Source of the DNA: Corallococcus macrosporus DSM 14697
GTDB lineage: Bacteria; Myxococcota; Myxococcia; Myxococcales; Myxococcaceae
Assembly: GCF_002305895.1 (NCBI RefSeq)
Contig: NZ_CP022203.1
Location: forward strand, 1,404,501-1,468,500
DNA length: 64,000 nt
Direction of reading: 5' to 3'
The notes beneath the pieces were generated by a model. The model searched no databases. It worked only from the letters and a program-made list of their open reading frames with translations, and was not told the origin of the DNA. This document shows positions 1 to 8,645 of the stretch, piece by piece. How positions within the stretch are numbered: position 1 is the stretch's first letter; the number at the start of each line of letters is the position of its first letter. The translations under genes were made by a program, and so were the position numbers.

Positions 1-1587
1 GTCGATGAGGTCGGAAATCTCCTCCGCGTCATGCGTGGGCGTGCCGCGCGTGAGGGTGCGGGTGAGCAGCGTGGAGATGCCGTTGTCCTCCGGCGTCTCG
101 TAGCGCAGGCCGCCCGCGAACGCGGCGCGGACGGCGAACAGCGGCACCGCCGGCTCCACGCGCACGACAATCGTCGCGCCCGACGGCAGCTTCTCCGTGA
201 TGATGTCGCTGGGGCCCGTGCCCGCGCCCTTCAGGATGCGCACCGGCGAGTCGCTCACGGGCACCTTGCGCGGCTTGCGCTCGGGCGGCGGCGCGGCGGG
301 CCCGCGCTCCGCGGCGTCCAGCACCTCGTGGACCTGCGCCTCCGTCAGCGGCGTGCCCTCCGGCAGCAGGCCGGTGACGACGGCGCGGTCGAAGCGCAGG
401 TAGCGCTCGGCGGCGGCGCGCAGGTGCTCGGGCGTGAGGTTGCGCACGGCCTCGTAGTAGCGGGCCTCCGCCTCCAGGCTGCCCATGCCGGACTGGTAGA
501 AGCCCATCTTCCGGGCCACGCCCTGCACCGTCTCGCGCTGGTACACGGCCTCCGCCTCCACCAGCGCCTTGGCCGTGGCCAGCTCCTCCGCCGTCACCGG
601 CGTGGCGCGCAGCGTGGCCAGCCCCCGGGCCGTCTCCTCCAGCGCGCGCACGGCGTTGGCGGGCTGGAGCGTCAGCGACGCGGAGAAGATGCCCGGGTCC
701 ACCGGCGTATAGGCGAAGGTGTGGATGTCGTTGACCAGGTTGTGACGGCGCTTCACCTCGCGCGCCAGCCGGGACGCGTCCCCCTGGCCGGCGATCATCG
801 CCAGCACGTCCAGCGCGGGCACGTCCGCGTGGTCCGCCTGGGGAATCCCGAAGGCCAGGTGCAGGTAGGCCTCCTTCACCTCGTCCGGGCGCAGCAGGAT
901 GCGCCGGCCCGTCGCCTCGGGCTCCGCGGCGCGCGCCACCCAGCCCTCATACGGCCGGCCCCAGTCGCCGCCGAAGATGTCCTCCACCCACGCGCGCAGG
1001 TCCGCCTCGCGCAGGTCCCCGGCCACCGACAGCACCAGGTTCCTGGGCGTGTAGTGCCGGTGGTAGAACTCCAGCACCTTCTCCCGCGTGAAGCTGCGCA
1101 CGCTCGCGTCGGTGCCGATGACGGGCAGCCGGTAGGGGTGCACCTGGTAGGCGGTGGAGAAGAGGTCCCTGGAGGCGCGCCGGGACGGCGTGTCCTGGCT
1201 GCGCTTGATTTCCTCGCAGACCACCTCGATTTCGCGCGACAGCTCGCCCGCGTCGAAGGCCGACCGGCGCACCGCGTCCCCCAGGATGTCCAGGCCCATC
1301 CGGGCGAACTGGCTGGCGATGACGATGTGGTAGACGGTCTGGTCGTAGGAGGTCCAGGCATTGATTTCGCCGCCGTGGGACTCCACGTCCCGGGCGACCT
1401 CGCCGGGGCCGCGGCGCTCGGTGCCCTTGAAGAGCATGTGCTCGTGGAGGTGGGCCAGCCCCGCCTGGTCCGGCCGCTCGTCGGCGCTCCCGGCCTTGAC
1501 CCAGACCTGGAAGGCCGCGACCTTGGCGGCGTGCTGCTCCTCGAAGACGACGGTAAGCCCGTTGGGTAGCGCGTAGCGGATGGCCAT
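1..1587 (-). CDS. M16 family zinc metallopeptidase, 3' end beyond window
   Basis: The frame is open from ATG at 1587 to the left edge (529 codons) with no stop, so the C-terminus lies outside the window. The protein begins MAIRYALPNGLTVVFEEQ and carries the inverted zinc motif HLHEH at residues 46-50, inside a GLAHLHEHMLFKGT segment typical of M16 peptidases (pitrilysin/processing peptidase-like). Residues about 1-430 are one M16 peptidase half. A second half starts near residue 465 (KLPSGATIVV), so it is probably a two-lobed single-chain enzyme. No signal peptide is seen at this start. M16 enzymes cut short unfolded peptides. It is divergently oriented from the coiled-coil gene, with about 200 bp between. 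Confidence 0.88.
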   Translation of the reverse strand, partial: MAIRYALPNGLTVVFEEQHAAKVAAFQVWVKAGSADERPDQAGLAHLHEHMLFKGTERRGPGEVARDVESHGGEINAWTSYDQTVYHIVIASQFARMGLDILGDAVRRSAFDAGELSREIEVVCEEIKRSQDTPSRRASRDLFSTAYQVHPYRLPVIGTDASVRSFTREKVLEFYHRHYTPRNLVLSVAGDLREADLRAWVEDIFGGDWGRPYEGWVARAAEPEATGRRILLRPDEVKEAYLHLAFGIPQADHADVPALDVLAMIAGQGDASRLAREVKRRHNLVNDIHTFAYTPVDPGIFSASLTLQPANAVRALEETARGLATLRATPVTAEELATAKALVEAEAVYQRETVQGVARKMGFYQSGMGSLEAEARYYEAVRNLTPEHLRAAAERYLRFDRAVVTGLLPEGTPLTEAQVHEVLDAAERGPAAPPPERKPRKVPVSDSPVRILKGAGTGPSDIITEKLPSGATIVVRVEPAVPLFAVRAAFAGGLRYETPEDNGISTLLTRTLTRGTPTHDAEEISDLID

Positions 1588-1786
1588 AGAAACGTCCGAA
1601 GCTGTCACCCGCCCACCGAGAGGGCAAGGCGAGGTGTGATGTTTTCCCTCACTGGCTAACGCCCGGGAGCCCCGGCGTCGAGGAGACTGTACGGCTGCCG
1701 TCCGACCGGATGGATGGACTTCGGACGCGCACCTGCCCACGCGTCTCTGGTGGTGAGCCCGTCCGGGGGGTAACCTGCGCCCGCCC

Positions 1787-2117
1787 ATGCCGTCACCTCC
1801 GGAAGAGGTGGATCCGCTCGCGGACCTGCGCGAAAGCCTGGACCTGGAAGACACCGGCGCCTCGGTGGCCCCCGCCGCCGTCGCCCCCGTGGCTTCCAGG
1901 CCCCTGCCCAAGCCACCGCCCTCGGCCCCACCGCCCGCCGCTCCGCCTCCGCTGCCGCCGCGCCGCCCGGCCGCCCCCTGGCCGCCGTGCCCAAGGGCAC
2001 GGGAGTGCCCGCGACCCCGAAGGCCCCCGCGGCCCCGGCCGCCCCCCCGCCGCCCCGGCGGTCCGCGCCGCGCGCGGCTCGGGGAATGATCCATTCGGCG
2101 AGCCCCCGGAAATCCGG
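1787..2117 (+). other. N-terminal coding part of the coiled-coil gene, displaced by two apparent frameshifts
   Basis: The ATG at 1787 opens a well-coded stretch, MPSPPEEVDPLADLRESLDL, followed by a Pro/Ala-rich run with strong G/C third positions. Around 1940-1985 the good coding moves to the next frame (segment GRPLAAVPKGTGVPATPKAP), and near 2050 it moves again to the frame of the downstream coiled-coil gene (segment RAARGSGNDPFGEPPEIRMP). Both shifts go the same way and each fits one missing base, in runs of C and CCG. Most likely the intact gene starts at 1787 and two bases are missing, either from sequencing error in homopolymers or from real mutation. If real, translation must start at 2118. 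Confidence 0.55.
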
Positions 2118-4037
2118 ATGCCCATGGGCGGGTCGCCCGAGGACAAGCTGGAGTACTTCCGGGCCGTGGTCCGCCAGAAGACGGAGACGCTGGCGCGGGC
2201 CCGCACGCTGTACGCGGAGCGCGACGGCGAGCTCAACGGCGTGAAGCAGTCGCTGACGCTGGCGCGCAAGGAGCTGGCGGAGTCGAAGGCCAGCATCTCC
2301 GCCTTCCAGGACGAGCTGGCCCGGGCGGCGTCGGAGTCCCAGGCCCGGCTGGCCGCCCTCCAGGAAGAGCTCACCGCGGTGGAGGCGGACCGCAAGGACC
2401 TGTCGCGCGCGTTGGCCGAGGTCGAATCCGACGTGCCGCGCCTCACATCGGAGCTCCAGGAGGAGCGCGAGGCCCGCGGCGCGGTGGCCGAGGAGCTGAT
2501 TGGCGCGAAGGAAGCGCTGTCGCTGGCCCAGGACCGCGTGGCGGAGCTGGCCGCGGAGAAGTCCGAGGCCCAGGGCGCGCTGGAGGCCGTCCAGGAGCAG
2601 TACCAGCAGGCCATCGCCGACGTGGAGCGGCTGACCTCCGAGCTGGAGGCGGCCTCGGCGGAGAAGGACTCGCTGAACCTGCGCGCCGCGCAGCTCGAGG
2701 CCGCGCTGGCGGAGGCCCAGTCCGGGCTGAGCGCGCTGGAGAGCGAGAGCGACTGGTCGAAGAGCTCGCTGGAGGAGGCCCAGGGCCGCGCGAGCACGCT
2801 CGCGGCCGAGCGCGACGAGGCGCGCAAGCAGCTCTCCGTGGTGGAGGACGGGCTGCGCACCCTGCAGGAGCAGGTGGCGGAGCTGGAGCGTTCGCTGGCG
2901 CTGAAGGACGCCGAAATCGTGGGCCTGCGCGCCGCGCTCACCGCGCGCACCACCGAGGCCGCCGAGCTGCCCGCGCTGCGCCAGGCGCTGGAGGCTCGCA
3001 CCGCGGAGCTGGCCCAGCTCAAGGCGAAGCGGGAGTCGGAGGCGGCCAAGGCGGCGGAGCGCTCGGAGGCGCTGGAGGAAGGGCTGGCGCAGGCCAGTGA
3101 GCGGGCGCAGGTGGCGGAGGGTGAGGCCGCCGCGCTGAAGGAGGCGCTGGAGGCCGCCGAGGTGGAGCAGGTGTCGCTGCGGGACCGCATGGAAGCGGAC
3201 GCGGCGGCGCTGGGCGAGGCGGTGCAGCAGGCCGAGACGAAGGTGTCGGAGCTGACGGCCGCGGTGGAGGCGGCCCACGCGGAGCACGCGGCCATCAAGG
3301 AGCAGCTCGCCGCGGTGGAGCTGAAGGCGGCCACCAAGGACGCGGAGCGGGTGGGGCTGTCCGCCCGCGTGTCCATGCTGGAGGCGGCGTCCGGGCAGCG
3401 CGAGGCGGAGCTGGCGCGGCTGCAGGCGGAGGTGGCGAAGGCCCACGAGGCGCTGTCGCTGGAGCAGGCGCGCCGCGAGGCGGCAGAGGCCGAGCGCACC
3501 GACGCGGAGGTGGCGAAGGCCCAGGCCGAGGCCCAGGTGGAGTCGCTGACGGTGGGGCAGGGCGGCGCCGAGGCGCAGGTGGCCTCGCTCACCGAGGAGC
3601 TGGAGGCCGCGCGCGCCGAGGCGGACAAGGTGGAGCGTCTCCAGGGGCGGCTGAAGATGATGGAGGGCGCCCTGGAGGCCGCGAAGGCCCAGGCCGCTGG
3701 GGTCGGCAAGGCGGACGCGGCGCGCGCCACGGCGGAGGCGAAGCTGGCGCGGACCGAGGCGTCGCTGAAGGCGGCGGAGGAGAAGCTGTCGCAGGCGGAG
3801 GCTTCGCTGCAAGCGGAGCAGGAGGCCCGGCAGGGGCTCGAGGCGAAGCTGGCGGAGCGGCCAGCGGCGGCTTCCGACGGCGCGCCAGGGGACTGGGAAG
3901 CGGAGCGCGAGCAGCTCAAGGCGGACGCGGCCAACCTCAAGCGGAAGCTGATGGCGGCCGAGACGGCGCTCGAGAACGCGGCCGGTTACAAGGCGAAGAT
4001 TGCCCGGTTGGAAGCGCAATTGAAGGGCAAGAAGTAG
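2118..4037 (+). CDS. long Ala/Glu-rich coiled-coil protein of unknown function
   Basis: From ATG 2118 the protein (639 aa) starts MPMGGSPEDKLEYFRAVVRQ and is then almost entirely heptad-like, rich in Ala, Glu, Leu, Lys, Arg and Gln up to the C-terminal LKGKK. No enzymatic motif, signal peptide or membrane segment is visible. Such proteins usually act as scaffolds or cytoskeletal elements; myxobacteria use several in motility and cell organisation (for example AglZ and FrzS), but this one lacks the receiver domain of those, so its role is unknown. The true N-terminus probably lies at 1787 with a Pro-rich linker, interrupted by two frame changes. Only 13 bp separate it from hemW. Confidence 0.75.
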   Translation: MPMGGSPEDKLEYFRAVVRQKTETLARARTLYAERDGELNGVKQSLTLARKELAESKASISAFQDELARAASESQARLAALQEELTAVEADRKDLSRALAEVESDVPRLTSELQEEREARGAVAEELIGAKEALSLAQDRVAELAAEKSEAQGALEAVQEQYQQAIADVERLTSELEAASAEKDSLNLRAAQLEAALAEAQSGLSALESESDWSKSSLEEAQGRASTLAAERDEARKQLSVVEDGLRTLQEQVAELERSLALKDAEIVGLRAALTARTTEAAELPALRQALEARTAELAQLKAKRESEAAKAAERSEALEEGLAQASERAQVAEGEAAALKEALEAAEVEQVSLRDRMEADAAALGEAVQQAETKVSELTAAVEAAHAEHAAIKEQLAAVELKAATKDAERVGLSARVSMLEAASGQREAELARLQAEVAKAHEALSLEQARREAAEAERTDAEVAKAQAEAQVESLTVGQGGAEAQVASLTEELEAARAEADKVERLQGRLKMMEGALEAAKAQAAGVGKADAARATAEAKLARTEASLKAAEEKLSQAEASLQAEQEARQGLEAKLAERPAAASDGAPGDWEAEREQLKADAANLKRKLMAAETALENAAGYKAKIARLEAQLKGKK

Positions 4038-4050
4038 AGGTTTCCCCTTC

Positions 4051-5256
4051 ATGCCTTTCGACGCTCCAGTGGATGCCCTCACGGGGATGCCGGCGGCCCG
4101 CTTCGGGCTGTACCTGCACTTCCCCTACTGCCTGGCGAAGTGCCCCTATTGCGACTTCGCGGTGGCGGTGGCGCGGCAGGTGCCGGAGGAGCGCTACGCG
4201 CGCGCGGTGCTGAAGGAGCTGGACACCCGGCTGGCCGCCGAGCCCTCGCTCGCGGGCAAGGTGCTCGACTCCATCTTCCTGGGCGGCGGCACGCCGTCCC
4301 TGTGGCACCCGCGCTACGTGGCCCAGGTGCTGGACGGCATCGCCGCGCGGCTCAAGGTGGCGCCCGGCGTGGAGGTGTCGCTGGAGGGCAACCCGGAGCG
4401 CGCGGACGCGGAGCGCTTCGCGGGCTACCGCGCGGCGGGGGTGAACCGGCTGTCGCTGGGCGTGCAGTCCTTCCAGCCGGAGACGCTCAAGGCGCTGGGG
4501 CGCGCGCACGACGCGGCCATGGTGGAAGGGGCCGTGGACGCGGCCCGGCGCGCGGGCTTCCCGGTGGTGGCCATGGACTTCATCTATGGCGTGCACGGGC
4601 AGACGGTGGCGCAGGTGGAGGCGGACGCGCGTCGGGCGGTGGCGCTCTCCCCGGAGCACCTGTCCACCTACGCGCTGACGGTGGAGCGTGACGTGCTGGC
4701 GGAGGACACGCCCCTGTCGAAGCGGCTCAAGCGCGGCGAGCTGGCGCTGCCGCCCGACGACACCGTGGTCGACATGGCGCGCGTGGTGCGCGAGGTGTAC
4801 GGCGCGGCGGGCCTGCACCGCTACGAGGTCTCCAACCACGCGCGGCCGGGGTACAGCTCGCGCCACAACGCGCTGTACTGGACGGGCGGGGAGTACCTGG
4901 CGCTCGGCGTGGGGGCCACGGGCATGCTGCTGTCGCCCGAGCCGCACCGGTACGTGAATCTGCGCGGCGCGGAGCGCTACCTCGTGGAGGCGGAGGCGGG
5001 GCGGCTGCCCGAGGACAGCCGGGAGCCCCTGGGGCCCGAGGAGCTGTTCGCGGAGCGGCTGGCCATGGGGCTGCGGCTGGTGTCGGGCGTGGACTGGGAG
5101 GCCGTCTGCGAGCGATACGGGCAGCCGGTGGCGCCCCGCCGGGCGGAAGTCGCGCGGCTGGTGGAGCACGGCTTCGCGACGCTGCGGGACGGGCGTCTGG
5201 CATTGACGGAGAAGGGCGCGGACGTCCATAGCGCCGTGTGCGCGCGGCTGCTCTAG
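4051..5256 (+). CDS. hemW: radical SAM family heme chaperone HemW
   Basis: A 401-residue protein with the radical SAM cluster-binding motif C27-x3-C31-x2-C34 in the context HFPYCLAKCPYCDF, diagnostic of HemW (formerly called oxygen-independent coproporphyrinogen oxidase-like). It also has the GGGTPSLW motif after strand 2 and the SLGVQSFQ segment. HemW binds heme and a [4Fe-4S] cluster and is implicated in inserting heme into respiratory proteins; it lacks the extra N-terminal features of true HemN. The C-terminal HemN domain (about residues 290-390) is present, so length is normal. ATG 4051 gives a sensible N-terminus; an in-frame ATG at 4087 is an alternative. It lies in a row of same-strand genes with short gaps. 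Confidence 0.93.
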   Translation: MPFDAPVDALTGMPAARFGLYLHFPYCLAKCPYCDFAVAVARQVPEERYARAVLKELDTRLAAEPSLAGKVLDSIFLGGGTPSLWHPRYVAQVLDGIAARLKVAPGVEVSLEGNPERADAERFAGYRAAGVNRLSLGVQSFQPETLKALGRAHDAAMVEGAVDAARRAGFPVVAMDFIYGVHGQTVAQVEADARRAVALSPEHLSTYALTVERDVLAEDTPLSKRLKRGELALPPDDTVVDMARVVREVYGAAGLHRYEVSNHARPGYSSRHNALYWTGGEYLALGVGATGMLLSPEPHRYVNLRGAERYLVEAEAGRLPEDSREPLGPEELFAERLAMGLRLVSGVDWEAVCERYGQPVAPRRAEVARLVEHGFATLRDGRLALTEKGADVHSAVCARLL

Positions 5257-5289
5257 GGCGGCGCCCAGCGGAACGGATTCGAGAGGCGT

Positions 5290-6120
5290 ATGAGCAAGTG
5301 GATTCTGTGGCTGTTCCTCACCCTGCTGACGGGCAGCCCGCTGCTGTCGCTGGGCCTCATCATCGTCATCATCTTCGTGGCGGACCGCTTCACCTGGCAG
5401 GTGCTGCCCAGCCCCGTGCGCCTGCTCAAGCGCTTCCAGCGCGCGGGGCAGCTCGCGGGCACCCTCCTCACCAACCCGCATGAGCGGCGCGCGCGGCACG
5501 AGCTGGCGGACATCCGCGTGGCGCAGCGCCGCTACGCCGAGGCGGTGGACATCCTCAAGCCCAACCTGGAGGCGGGCGACGAGGACGTGGACACGCTGTA
5601 CCTGCTGGGCGTGGCCTACCTGGGCGCCGGTGACGCCCAGCGCGGGGAGCTGCTGCTGGACGAGGCGGCGAAGCTGGACCCGGACCACAAGCTGGGCGCC
5701 ATCGACCTGGAGCGGGGCCGCTTCCGGCTGAAGCGCGGCGACGTGGCGGGCGCGGTGGAGGCGCTGGAGCGCTACTGCCAGGTGCGGCACGGCACGGTGG
5801 AGGGCCGCTACCTGCTGGCCAGGGCCCTGGCCAGGGTGGGCCGGGCCGAGGACGCGAAGCGGATGCGCGAGCGGGCCTGGATGGAGTACGTGGCGGCCCC
5901 CCGCTTCCAGCGCCGCCGGGAGCGCAAGTGGGCCTGGCGCGCGCGGCCCAGCCGCCCCCTGATGTACGCGGCGGCCTTCGCCCTGGTGATGGGCCTGCTG
6001 GCGTCCATGCTGCCCCGGTTCGGAATGACCCCGGAGCCGGGCTACGGCGACCGCTACCGCTACGACGCGTATGGCGAGCCCCACCGCGCGTCGGGGATGG
6101 AGGAGTACCAGGGCGAGTAG
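5290..6120 (+). CDS. membrane-anchored TPR protein
   Basis: A 276-residue protein. Residues about 4-33 form a long hydrophobic hairpin or anchor (WILWLFLTLLTG, then SLGLIIVIIFVADRF). A solenoid of TPR-like helices follows (about 65-200: ADIRVAQRRYAEAVDILKPN, then ALERYCQVRHGTVEGRYLLA). A second hydrophobic helix lies near 220-240 (LMYAAAFALVMGLLASML) and the tail is Tyr/Pro/Gly-rich. The start ATG 5290 is preceded by GAGAGG. TPR proteins mediate protein contacts; the arrangement resembles tetratricopeptide parts of envelope complexes. The specific function is unknown. It sits 33 bp after hemW and 15 bp before the DUF4388 gene, so co-transcription is likely. Confidence 0.8.
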   Translation: MSKWILWLFLTLLTGSPLLSLGLIIVIIFVADRFTWQVLPSPVRLLKRFQRAGQLAGTLLTNPHERRARHELADIRVAQRRYAEAVDILKPNLEAGDEDVDTLYLLGVAYLGAGDAQRGELLLDEAAKLDPDHKLGAIDLERGRFRLKRGDVAGAVEALERYCQVRHGTVEGRYLLARALARVGRAEDAKRMRERAWMEYVAAPRFQRRRERKWAWRARPSRPLMYAAAFALVMGLLASMLPRFGMTPEPGYGDRYRYDAYGEPHRASGMEEYQGE

Positions 6121-6135
6121 CTAGGCTGTGGGCCC

Positions 6136-7680
6136 ATGTTCCCCACGCCGTCGCAGGTCCTCCGCCAGCGGGAAGGTGTCCTGGCCGATACGCCGTTCCC
6201 CCTGCTGCTCCACGCGCTGATGGCGGAGGAGCGCACCTGCACGCTGGAATTGAAGGTGCGCCAGCGGGAGAAGCGCATCGTCTTCGAGGACGGCGCGCCG
6301 GTGGCGTGCCAGTCCAACCTCCTCCACGAGACGCTGGGCAAGTACCTGGTGGAGAAGGGCAAGCTGACGGAGACGGACTACCAGAAGGCGCTGGCGGAGA
6401 GCATCTCCGCGGAGGTGCCGCTGAGTGGGCTGCTGGTGCAGAAGGGGCTCATCAGCCCCTTCGACTTGTACAAGCAATTGCAGGCGAACCTGGCGCACAA
6501 GCTGCTGGACTGCTTCCGCTGGGTGGACGCGAAGTACCGGCTCATCGCGGACGTGGAGCCGCCGGACGCCAGCGTGCGGACCAACACCGGCCAGCTCATC
6601 CTCACGGGCGTGGCCAACGTGATGCCCTTCGACGCGGTGGCCACGCACTTCACCTTCACGGACGAGCGCCGCTTCGGGCAGATGCCGGGCACGGAGGCGG
6701 GCCTGAAGCTGTCCTCGAAGGACGCGCGCCTGTTCCAGGCGCTCCGGCTGCGGCCCACCTTCAGTGAGCTGATGGAGCGCACCGGCTTCGACACGGAGGT
6801 GGTGCTCCGGCGGCTGTACGCGCTGTGCCTGCTGGAGGTCGCCGGCTTCGTGGAGGACGTGGACGCGAAGGCGGCCCGGCTGAGCGCGGAGCGGGCCGCC
6901 GCGCCTGTCGCCACGCCTGTCCCCGAACCCGTGGCGCCTCCGGTGGCCGCGCCGGCGCCGCAGGGGACGCCGTTCTCCGACGAGGACGAGGCGGCCCGCA
7001 ACGCCCTGGTGAGCGCCTTCATGTCCCACCGGAGCAAGGACCCCTTCACGCTGCTGGACGTGCCCGAGGACGTGCAGCCGGTGCCGCTGCGCAAGGCCTT
7101 CCTGGCCCTGGCGGACCGGTTCGCGCCGCTGCGCTTCCACACGCCGGAGTTGCGCGAGAAGGCGGAGGTGCTGCTGGCGGCCCATGCGAAGGCGTTTGGC
7201 GCGCTGTCGGACGCGGAGCAGAACCTGCTGTGGCGCAAGCGACGCGCGGCGCACCGGGAGAAGGACCGGGGCACGCGGCCCACCACGGCCGAGCAGTTCC
7301 GTATCCGCACCGACCTGCTGGACGCGACCACCCAGTTCGACGAGGCGAAGCGCCGGCTGGCCGCGCGCAACCACGCGGGGGCCTTCGAGTACTTCGAGTA
7401 CGCCTGCGACATCGACCCGAAGCCGCTGTACCAGGCCTGGCGCGCCTACGCGCGCTACCTGATGAAGCCGGAGGCGCACGGGCGGCTGGCCCAGCAGGAG
7501 CTGCAGGAGGTGCTGCGCCAGGAGCCCGCGCTGGAGGAGGGCTGGGCCTTCCTGGGGGAGGTGGCGCAGGGCGAGGGCCAGTGGAGCCAGGCGGAAGATG
7601 CGTTCCGCAAGGCGTTCAAGCTGAACCCGAAGAACCGCCGCTACGTCGAGCTCATCCAGGAGATTGTCAGACGGCGTTAG
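6136..7680 (+). CDS. DUF4388 / degenerate J-domain / TPR protein
   Basis: A 514-residue cytoplasmic protein. Residues about 15-95 match the DUF4388 type of N-terminal module common in myxobacterial regulators (FPLLLHALMAEERTCTLELK, then KRIVFEDGAPVACQSN). The middle is a winged-helix-like stretch followed by a Pro/Ala linker (255-280). Residues about 295-375 look like a J domain (KDPFTLLDVPEDVQPVPLRK, then AFGALSDAEQNLLWRKRR), but the HPD tripeptide needed to stimulate Hsp70 is replaced by sequence around RFAPLRFHTP. The C-terminus (about 395-510) contains TPR-like helices. DUF4388 proteins in delta-proteobacteria are linked to signalling and gliding, though function is mostly unproven. No membrane segment is seen. 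Confidence 0.82.
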   Translation: MFPTPSQVLRQREGVLADTPFPLLLHALMAEERTCTLELKVRQREKRIVFEDGAPVACQSNLLHETLGKYLVEKGKLTETDYQKALAESISAEVPLSGLLVQKGLISPFDLYKQLQANLAHKLLDCFRWVDAKYRLIADVEPPDASVRTNTGQLILTGVANVMPFDAVATHFTFTDERRFGQMPGTEAGLKLSSKDARLFQALRLRPTFSELMERTGFDTEVVLRRLYALCLLEVAGFVEDVDAKAARLSAERAAAPVATPVPEPVAPPVAAPAPQGTPFSDEDEAARNALVSAFMSHRSKDPFTLLDVPEDVQPVPLRKAFLALADRFAPLRFHTPELREKAEVLLAAHAKAFGALSDAEQNLLWRKRRAAHREKDRGTRPTTAEQFRIRTDLLDATTQFDEAKRRLAARNHAGAFEYFEYACDIDPKPLYQAWRAYARYLMKPEAHGRLAQQELQEVLRQEPALEEGWAFLGEVAQGEGQWSQAEDAFRKAFKLNPKNRRYVELIQEIVRRR

Positions 7681-7847
7681 GCGCCCGCCCGCTTGCCTGG
7701 CAGGCTGTGTCTGGTGTTGGGTTTGGGGCCCTTTCCGGCCCCCTGGGGTGGTGTTTGTCTGACGCCCGACATTGAATGTCATTATTTGGGGTTGATGGGT
7801 GGCCGGGTTTTCCCTTTTGCGAGGGGCGCTAGGTAGTCTTTGGCGCC

Positions 7848-8645
7848 ATGGGCGGCCTTCGTGAGAGGAATCAGTCGGGACAGGCGGCGGTCGAGTCTGC
7901 CATTGTCTTGCCGCTGTTCGTCTTCCTCATCCTGGGCATCCTCCAGTTGGGGTTGATGCACCAGGCGCGGCTCTTGACCAAGTACGCCGCCTACAAGGCC
8001 GTGCGGGCTGGGGCGCTGAACAGCGCCAAGGTCGACGCGATGGAGAAGGCCGCGCTCGCGGTGCTGTTGCCGATGCTGAGCGTGTCCTCGAAGGGGTCGG
8101 GGGACATGAAGCTCGCGCACATCCCACCCGTGGGGAGCGCGGCGGAGTTCCGGGCCAAGTGGCGCGAGGCTTCAAAGAACAAGATTCTGGCTGAAGGGTC
8201 GCCGCTCAAGCATGTGGAGGTCACCATCTGCGGCCCGACGCGGAGCGACGTGGGGGGCAGCGGGCCGGAGCTGGACTTCGATGACCCCCGGAACACCGCG
8301 CCCACGGGCTGGCGGGAGAGCCACCGGACCAAGCTGCGCGTCCAGGTGACGTTCAACTACCGGATGATCATCCCCTTCGCGGACTGGGTCATCTACCAGG
8401 CGGCGCGGGGCCGGGAGCTGCGAAAGGAATTGCGGATGTACAGCAAGCCTCGCGACCCAGACCAGGCACGTTACACGCCGGGCCCCTCGGAGTCCCTGCT
8501 GGAGCAGGCGGCCGCGCAGAAGGTCTACATCGCTCCCATTCGCGCCACCTACACCATGCGGATGCAGTCCAACTTCTTCCTCAACCGCGCAGCCCTCCCA
8601 GGGAGCAACGAATGCGTCTTCCCCTTCGCCTACCCGGCTCCGTGA
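7848..8645 (+). CDS. TadE-like pseudopilin protein
   Basis: A 265-residue protein. After a short basic N-terminus, residues 10-37 read QSGQAAVESAIVLPLFVFLI and onward, the G-Q-x-x-V-E-x-A class III prepilin-like signature of TadE/TadF proteins with its hydrophobic helix. The remainder is a periplasmic domain of unknown fold. TadE-like proteins are minor pseudopilins of the Tad (tight adherence)/Flp pilus secretion system, processed by a prepilin peptidase. It heads a cluster of five overlapping genes of the same kind (to 12328), but no Tad ATPase, secretin or platform genes are visible here. The 167 bp upstream include an AT-richer patch near 7770-7800 and probably the cluster promoter. Confidence 0.82.
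   Translation: MGGLRERNQSGQAAVESAIVLPLFVFLILGILQLGLMHQARLLTKYAAYKAVRAGALNSAKVDAMEKAALAVLLPMLSVSSKGSGDMKLAHIPPVGSAAEFRAKWREASKNKILAEGSPLKHVEVTICGPTRSDVGGSGPELDFDDPRNTAPTGWRESHRTKLRVQVTFNYRMIIPFADWVIYQAARGRELRKELRMYSKPRDPDQARYTPGPSESLLEQAAAQKVYIAPIRATYTMRMQSNFFLNRAALPGSNECVFPFAYPAP

Noticed and set aside
1787-2118. Programmed ribosomal frameshifting in the coiled-coil gene
   Set aside because: Two shifts of the same sign with no slippery heptamer or stimulatory structure visible; missing bases in C runs are a simpler explanation.
1656-4082. 808-codon open frame antisense to the coiled-coil gene
   Set aside because: Its residues are a Leu/Arg/Gln/Gly shadow of GC-rich codons read backwards, with no motif; the plus-strand heptads are coherent.
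7740-7847. Sigma-54 promoter (-24/-12) before the Tad-like cluster
   Set aside because: GG and GC dinucleotides near TGGCCGGGTTTTCCC are not 10 bp apart as required.
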